A stretch of DNA of 37,787 nucleotides from Elainella saxicola E1 (GTDB lineage Bacteria; Cyanobacteriota; Cyanobacteriia; Elainellales; Elainellaceae), in NCBI GenBank assembly GCA_002796835.1, contig LUGL01000028.1, positions 165 to 37,951 on the forward strand, read 5' to 3'. The notes beneath the pieces are model-generated. The model was not told the DNA's origin, made no database searches, and was given only the letters and a program-made list of their open reading frames with translations. This document shows, one piece after another, positions 34,728-37,787 of the stretch. The stretch's first letter is position 1. Every line of letters begins with the position of its first letter. Made by a program: the position numbers and the translations under genes.

Positions 34728-35366
34728 ATGATGTCTAGTTTAGATAACAGCGCCAAACCTCCCTCTGACTCAGGGACTCATACCCGTAACTTGAATACGC
34801 CTCGCAATCCAGTGGTCACGGCTCCCTTGCCAGACCCGATCGCTAAAAATATTGAAGCAATTACTGCCCTGCACACCCAGGAAGTTCGAGATATTCCTAC
34901 CCATCAGCGTCTGCTGGAGAACATGGCCCTGTTCTTTGGGCGATCGGCTTTTCTCTATAGTTTGTTGATCGTTCTGGCACTCTGGATTCTGGGCAGTTCG
35001 CTTGAATCCTTTTTGCCGTTTAAGCTCCCCCCGTTTAGCTGGTCAGGCCAAGGTTTAGATGCAGCCGCATTGGTGATTTCGACGGGTGTTTTAGTGCGAC
35101 AGACGCGCCAGGAAAACTTTGCCGAACAGCGAGCACAGCTGATGCTACAGCTCAACTTACTGTCTGAACAAAAGATTGCCAAGATGATTGCGCTTTTAGA
35201 GGAACTGCGGGCCGATCTGCCGGATGTGGCCGATCGACATGATCCAGAAGCTGAAGTCATGCAAGCAGCCGCTGACCCGATCGCCGTTTTGGAAGCGCTT
35301 CAAGAAAATCTCGCTCAAGAACTGGCATCGAAAGAAGAAACCATAGAAGCTGACCAGCATTTGTAA
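34728..35366 (+). CDS. DUF1003 membrane protein
   Basis: Start ATG 34728 with GAAGAG seven bases upstream (the frame reaches back to a TTG at 34713); 212 residues. An unstructured Pro/Asn/Thr-rich lead (1-40) precedes a helical segment (PIAKNIEAITALHTQEVRDI, PTHQRLLENMALFFGRS), two membrane helices (FLYSLLIVLALWILGSSLE and about LDAAALVISTGVLVRQ) and a long helical cytoplasmic domain with the family's QxxxxxxAExRAxLxLQLNLLSEQKIA pattern. This is the DUF1003 layout, whose function is unknown. The C-terminus is acidic. It is divergent from the giant kinase and 273 bases upstream of another kinase, so it may share their regulation. Confidence 0.85.
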   Translation: MMSSLDNSAKPPSDSGTHTRNLNTPRNPVVTAPLPDPIAKNIEAITALHTQEVRDIPTHQRLLENMALFFGRSAFLYSLLIVLALWILGSSLESFLPFKLPPFSWSGQGLDAAALVISTGVLVRQTRQENFAEQRAQLMLQLNLLSEQKIAKMIALLEELRADLPDVADRHDPEAEVMQAAADPIAVLEALQENLAQELASKEETIEADQHL

Positions 35367-35639
35367 GGAGCAGGAATTAGACAAATTGACGAATTGTAAT
35401 TTCTATAAGATAAGTATCAACATCACAATAAATCAGAACTGTTAGATCTACCTGTAGGTCAATGTTAGAAACCGCTGCCCAGTTTAAGATAGGGAGGCTT
35501 AATTAATGCGTATCAGTCGGTGATACGTCAAAACCAGCGAAGCTAAGTTCCGTCACTTTGCAAACTCGCAAAATACTTGCATAGAAGCATGGTATTTGAA
35601 CCTGTTGGTCATGTTCCATAGTTGATTTAGAGTGTGAGC

Positions 35640-37787
35640 ATGTGGCGATTTTTGCTACTAGAAGATGATGCGATCGACGCCCAACTCATCCAGCAGTTGT
35701 TGACAGCCAGCGATCTAAAATACGAGATCATTTGGGCAAGAACGCGTGCTGAATTTTTGGTAACCTTAAACTCCTCGATCGACTTAATTTTAGCCGACTA
35801 CCGTCTTCCTGAATTTACTGGGATTGAAGCCCTCAAGCTTGCGTCGCAACACTATCCTGAGATTCCCTTCATTATTGTGTCTGCCAGTTTGGGGGAAGAA
35901 TTGGCGATCGAAATGCTGAAGCAAGGAGCCACCGATTATGTCTTGAAGCAGCGCTTAGGACGATTGGTCCCCTCAGTCCAACGAGCATTGCGAGAGGTTC
36001 AGGAACGACGTGAACGCCAACAGGCTGAACAAGAACGGGAGCGGTTTCTCGCCATTAGTTCAGATTTACAAATCATCATTGGCTTTGATCATCAGGTGAA
36101 ATGGGTCAGTCCGTCATTTGAGCAAATCCTTGGCTGGACGGCCACCGAAATGATTGGGCAGCCCTGGTTCAATTTTGCCCACCCTAATGACGTTGACGGT
36201 CTGCATCAATCGGGTAGCCAAGTTCTGAGTGATGACAAGCCCTTTGCGTTTGAAAACCGCTATCTTCACAAAGATGGTTCCTATCGCTGGTTCCTCTGGA
36301 ATGTCCAGAAATATTCAGCGGAACGTCTCATTTATGGGGCTGCGGTTGATATCACCGGTCGCAGACAGGTAGAGGAAGCATTACTAGCCAGTGAAGATCG
36401 TTTTCGACTAATGGTTGAAAGTGCAAAAGAATATGCAATTTTCACCCTGGATCTGCATGGTACAATCACCAGTTGGAATTCAGGTGCTGAGCGCTTGTTG
36501 GGGTATCAAGAGGCCGAAATTGTTGGCCGTAACGGTCGGATTATTTTCGCACCAGAAGACAACGAACGAGGGGAAGCGGAACGAGAAAGGCACGTTACCT
36601 TAATGCAGGGACGAGCAGAGAATGAACGCTGGCATGTGCGGAAAGAGGGTAGCCGCTTTTGGGCCAGTGGTCTGATGATGCCGTTGCAGAATGAAGCAGG
36701 CACAACCCAGGGGTTTGTCAAAATCTTGCAAGACAAGACTGCTCAGCAGCAGGCCAATTGGCGACTACATTTGTTGTATGAGACAACCCGCGATCTGCTG
36801 GCAACTGAACAACCAATTCAGTTAATGAATAATCTATTCAATAAGCTATCCAGCCAGCTAGATTTGCAGGTTTACTACAACTATATGGTGGAGGTGATCG
36901 ATCATCGATCGGTGTTGCATTTGAGGAACTATGGGGGCTTTTCTGAGGAAGTGGCTCAATCCATTGCATCGATTGAAATGGGGCAATATCTCTGTGGCAT
37001 GGTGGCTCAAGAGCGTCGTCCCCTCATCCTCGATCGATCGCAAATTAGCACCCATCCCAACGCCCAGTTGATCTATTCAATGGGATTGACCGCCTATGCC
37101 GGGTATCCGTTAATGGCGCAAGGGCAGTTACTGGGAACGCTCTGTTTCGCGAGTTTTACCCGTACCCACTTCACTCCCGGAGAAACTGATCTGCTGCAAT
37201 CTACTTGCGAACAAATGGCCATTGCCCTTGAACGGGCTAACCTGATCACGTCAATCCAACAACAGGCCGAGCGATTGCAAGAAGCGAACCGAATTAAAGA
37301 TGAGTTCCTCGCCGTGTTGTCTCATGAACTCCGATCGCCCCTCAACCCGATTCTGGGCTGGACTCGCTTGCTGCAAAGCGGCAAATTAGATGCAAGCCGT
37401 CAAGCCGAAGCTCTGGCAACCATTGAGCGCAATGCCAAATTACAAACTCAGCTGATTGAAGACCTGTTAGACATCTCCCGGATTATGCAGGGCAAGCTGA
37501 CCTTAACCGCAACTCCTGTTAGTTTAACGTTTGTCATCTCTGCAGCAGCAGAAACAGTGCGTTTGGCAGCCGAAGCCAAGTCGATCGATCTGCAATTTAC
37601 AATTTTAGAATCTGGAGACGAAGATCAGCAGCACGGCTCAGAATCGACTTCAGTCGAACCACTTAGCCCCCTAAAATCCAAAATTCAAAATCCAAAACTC
37701 ACGGTTTTAGGTGACGCGGCCCGCTTACAGCAAGTCCTCTGGAACCTGCTCACCAATGCGGTCAAGTTCACTCCCCAAGGTGGACAA
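35640..37787 (+). CDS. REC-PAS-PAS-GAF-histidine kinase, cut by right window edge
   Basis: Open from ATG 35640 to the edge, 716 codons. Receiver 3-115 (LLLEDDAID, D53 in LILADYRLP, K103), PAS 1 about 135-240, PAS 2 about 252-370 (DITGRRQVEE linker between), GAF about 380-535 (VYYNYMVEVI, LIYSMGLTAYAGYPL), DHp with H562 in VLSHELRSPLNPILGWTRLL, and HATPase_c with N706 in WNLLTNAVKFTPQ just before the edge. The GAF lacks the CH and DxC marks of bilin binding. About 28 extra residues (from 657) sit between the DHp and the N box and include a run of heptamer repeats at the DNA level. The DHp is nearly identical to that of the giant kinase. No good ribosome-binding site is visible. A further HATPase part and perhaps a receiver lie beyond the window. 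Confidence 0.93.
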   Translation, partial: MWRFLLLEDDAIDAQLIQQLLTASDLKYEIIWARTRAEFLVTLNSSIDLILADYRLPEFTGIEALKLASQHYPEIPFIIVSASLGEELAIEMLKQGATDYVLKQRLGRLVPSVQRALREVQERRERQQAEQERERFLAISSDLQIIIGFDHQVKWVSPSFEQILGWTATEMIGQPWFNFAHPNDVDGLHQSGSQVLSDDKPFAFENRYLHKDGSYRWFLWNVQKYSAERLIYGAAVDITGRRQVEEALLASEDRFRLMVESAKEYAIFTLDLHGTITSWNSGAERLLGYQEAEIVGRNGRIIFAPEDNERGEAERERHVTLMQGRAENERWHVRKEGSRFWASGLMMPLQNEAGTTQGFVKILQDKTAQQQANWRLHLLYETTRDLLATEQPIQLMNNLFNKLSSQLDLQVYYNYMVEVIDHRSVLHLRNYGGFSEEVAQSIASIEMGQYLCGMVAQERRPLILDRSQISTHPNAQLIYSMGLTAYAGYPLMAQGQLLGTLCFASFTRTHFTPGETDLLQSTCEQMAIALERANLITSIQQQAERLQEANRIKDEFLAVLSHELRSPLNPILGWTRLLQSGKLDASRQAEALATIERNAKLQTQLIEDLLDISRIMQGKLTLTATPVSLTFVISAAAETVRLAAEAKSIDLQFTILESGDEDQQHGSESTSVEPLSPLKSKIQNPKLTVLGDAARLQQVLWNLLTNAVKFTPQGGQ
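37673..37700 (+). repeat. heptamer tandem repeat inside the kinase gene
   Basis: AAAATCC, AAAATTC, AAAATCC and AAAACTC follow one another without a gap. Short tandem heptamers of this A4-rich kind are typical of intergenic DNA in filamentous cyanobacteria. Here the run encodes part of an in-frame linker (LKSKIQNPKLT). Confidence 0.85.

Noticed and set aside
35640-37787. The GAF domain of the right-edge kinase as a second photoreceptor
   Set aside because: It lacks the Cys-His and Asp-x-Cys marks; it looks like an ordinary GAF.
1-37787. CRISPR array, tRNA or rRNA genes, phage genes
   Set aside because: No regularly spaced repeats, no cloverleaf or rRNA signature, and no structural phage protein seen.

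Overview
The window comes from a cyanobacterium, very probably one with a large, regulation-rich genome. The octamer GCGATCGC (HIP1) recurs throughout, for example in the helicase gene near 10676, 12892 and 13389. Several gene families are typical of cyanobacteria: an NdbB-type quinone reductase, a PTPA/PEP-CTERM exported protein, a CcbP-type calcium-binding protein, Rcp1-like response regulators, REC-PAS-kinase hybrids and a cyanobacteriochrome-type GAF domain. I cannot name the genus from the sequence alone.

Layout. 1-4250 is decayed or gene-poor: an IS4-type transposase cut by the left edge, a frameshifted Uma2-like gene, two small conserved-looking genes, about 1.5 kb with no convincing gene, and one exported PTPA-CTERM protein with a clear terminator. 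4255-14030 is a compact block. Two unrecognised helical proteins and a CcbP-family protein lead up to a SWIM zinc-finger protein, all on the minus strand, and a 1399-residue SNF2/Rad54-family ATPase diverges from them. The SWIM protein and one of its partners share a C-terminal module, and the other partner has a shorter matching tail. I read the block as one functional set and as the best candidate for an undescribed system. 14158-21660 holds ordinary metabolic and hypothetical genes: a DsbA-like thiol oxidoreductase, an MDR-family reductase, an HTH protein, a HAD hydrolase overlapping ndbB, a cyanobacterial hypothetical, a ferritin-like di-iron protein and a YiaAB membrane protein.

21748-37787 is a signal-transduction island. 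On the minus strand, in transcription order, are a giant REC-GAF-7xPAS-kinase-REC hybrid, a PAS-PAS kinase, two tandem Crp/Fnr regulators, a CheY-like response regulator and two REC-PAS-kinases. Divergently on the plus strand are a DUF1003 membrane protein and another REC-PAS-PAS-GAF-kinase that runs off the right edge. The giant kinase's GAF domain carries the Cys-His and Asp-x-Cys signatures of bilin-binding cyanobacteriochromes, so the island may respond to light. The Crp pair are the only DNA-binding outputs visible. Two near-identical GTA-N8-TAC palindromes lie upstream of the Crp pair and of the response regulator.

I found no tRNA, rRNA, CRISPR array or phage genes. The starts I chose often differ from the longest open frame, and each choice is explained under its gene.
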